NCBI RefSeq assembly: GCF_040218225.1
Contig: NZ_JAVJQO010000004.1
Coordinates: 372,001-436,000, forward strand
Direction of reading: 5' to 3'
Length of the DNA: 64,000 bases
Origin: Gracilimonas sp.
Lineage (GTDB): Bacteria > Bacteroidota > Rhodothermia > Balneolales > Balneolaceae
Numbering within the stretch: position 1 is the stretch's first letter; every line of letters begins with the position of its first letter. Positions 63,021 through 64,000 of this stretch are shown here, piece by piece. The position numbers were made by a program, and so were the translations under genes. The notes beneath the pieces were generated by a model, which made no database searches, was not told the origin of the DNA, and saw only the letters and a list, made by a program, of their open reading frames with translations.

Positions 63021-63851
63021 ATGAACCAACTTGAGCTAAAAGAAATTCTTGAGAACGCTTTTCGTGAAGACATTGGAATGGGAGACCTCACTTCAGATTC
63101 CATTTTCCCTCACAACCAGTTTGGCAAAGGCGTCTACACCGCCAAGGCTGATGGCGTATTGGCCGGACTGCAAATCATTGAAACAGGTTATCAACTCCTC
63201 AACGAATCGGCCAAGGTTTCTCTTCATAAGAATGACGGTATGCCCATAAGAAAAGGAGAAGTAATCGCCGAAGTTGAAGCGCCGGTGCAGGCTTTACTTA
63301 GTGGAGAGCGTGTGATTCTAAACCTTATTCAGCACCTGAGCGGAATTGCGTCATCTACACGGCAGGTTATTGAATTGCTCGGCGACCCAAATATCACCAT
63401 TAGCGATACACGAAAAACGTTACCGGGACTCCGTTCCCTTCAAAAATATGCGGTTCGTTGTGGCGGCGGCAAAAACCATCGTTTCAGATTGGATGATGGG
63501 GTGATGATTAAAGACAATCACATTAAAGCAGCGGGTAACATTAAAAGCGCGGTAGAGCTTATTCGCGCGCGCGTTGGTCATATGGTCAAAATTGAAGTAG
63601 AAACGGAAAACAAAAAGCAGGTGTTGGAAGCTGTCAGGGCTAAGGCAGATGTCATTATGCTCGACAATCGCTCTCCGGAAGAGGTGAAAGAACTGGTGCA
63701 ATTAATCCCTGATGAAGTTGTTGTTGAAGTATCTGGGGGCATCACTCCGGATAACATTTCTGGTTACAAAAATTGTGGGGCTGACGTGATTTCGCTGGGA
63801 TGGCTTACCCATTCGGTTAAGGCATTAGACATTAGTTTTAATCTGGAATAA
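63021..63851 (+). CDS. nadC: Nicotinate-nucleotide pyrophosphorylase (quinolinate phosphoribosyltransferase)
   Basis: Turns quinolinate and PRPP into nicotinate mononucleotide in NAD synthesis. The N-terminal domain is LENAFREDIGMGDLTSDSI. The active-site segment is DTRKTLPGLRSLQKYAVRCGGGKNHRFRL near residue 137, and DGVMIKDNHI follows. The C-terminal part is VSGGITPDNISGY. At 276 residues it is normal. nadA and nadB are not in the window. Confidence 0.95.
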   Translation: MNQLELKEILENAFREDIGMGDLTSDSIFPHNQFGKGVYTAKADGVLAGLQIIETGYQLLNESAKVSLHKNDGMPIRKGEVIAEVEAPVQALLSGERVILNLIQHLSGIASSTRQVIELLGDPNITISDTRKTLPGLRSLQKYAVRCGGGKNHRFRLDDGVMIKDNHIKAAGNIKSAVELIRARVGHMVKIEVETENKKQVLEAVRAKADVIMLDNRSPEEVKELVQLIPDEVVVEVSGGITPDNISGYKNCGADVISLGWLTHSVKALDISFNLE

Positions 63852-63979
63852 GGTGTTTCGAAAACACACGAATTCATTGATTTTTTTCTTAACTTTATTG
63901 TTGCCCGATAACTTGAATTAATCAGCTTCGAAATGAGCAAGCCTGCGGGCTTTGTGAAATCGCAGCTAATGTGAGTTTT

Positions 63980-64000
63980 ATGGAAGTTTTAGACGTTTTA
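63980..64000 (+). CDS. Possible start of a gene cut by the right edge
   Basis: An ATG at 63980 opens a frame that continues past the end of the window with seven codons visible. The gap from nadC is about 130 bp. The protein cannot be identified from seven residues, and it may be a chance ATG. Confidence 0.2.

Overview
The window looks like chromosomal DNA of a member of the Balneolota/Rhodothermota or wider Bacteroidota side of the FCB group. The evidence is the protein content: a PorV/PorQ-family outer-membrane protein, a DUF4270 lipoprotein beside the short glycogen-synthase-like protein, a DUF3667 protein, a CarB without its regulatory domain and many Sec-exported proteins ending in AQ. 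Upstream of many genes there is also a -7 promoter element resembling the Bacteroidota form TAnnTTTG. I cannot name the genus from sequence alone. No rRNA, tRNA, CRISPR array, prophage or classical defence island was found.

Layout, left to right. 1-8.7 kb: the 3' part of a sensor histidine kinase, recQ, a small Y1 (HUH) transposase framed by mirrored palindromes, and carB-carA with a leader that holds a terminator-like hairpin. 9-20.8 kb: accessory and envelope genes, namely a four-repeat hemopexin-like secreted protein, small lipoproteins, an ArsR-type regulator with a palindrome in front, two serine hydrolases of the beta-lactamase fold, a pilin-like trio with a DUF4900-type member, an exported M20 amidohydrolase and a DoxX-like membrane protein. 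20.9-31 kb: a periplasmic GH13 amylase, a VOC protein, prfC, two lipoproteins, dinB, and the fabI-ruvC-ruvA operon.

31-39.7 kb: an RND efflux pair, a sugar-phosphate nucleotidyltransferase, a membrane-anchored MurF-like ligase and a LolC/E-type permease. 39.8-49.2 kb: glgB, malQ, a phosphosulfolactate-synthase-like protein, the short GlgA-like protein, DUF4270 lipoprotein, a beta-barrel protein and a secreted TPR protein. 49.4-64 kb: rho; a minus-strand operon purS-clpS-purQ-lptB-rhodanese; miaA; a PorV/PorQ-family protein; dnaN with a SAM hydrolase and a methyltransferase; a TonB-domain lipoprotein and argS; a DUF3667 protein; and nifS-like/dsbA-like genes divergent from nadC.

Most of the window is ordinary core genome. 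No complete novel defence or mobile system is evident. The parts most worth a second look are the pilin-like trio without normal prepilin cleavage sites (14.4-17.1 kb), the mirror-symmetric palindromes around the Y1 transposase (3.7-4.4 kb), the carA leader, the catalytically degenerate GlgA-like protein with its DUF4270 neighbour, the hemopexin-like propeller, and a recurrent TATNTTT promoter element. The element supports the chosen starts of argS, miaA and the MurF-like gene, and two copies overlap head to head between nifS and nadC.
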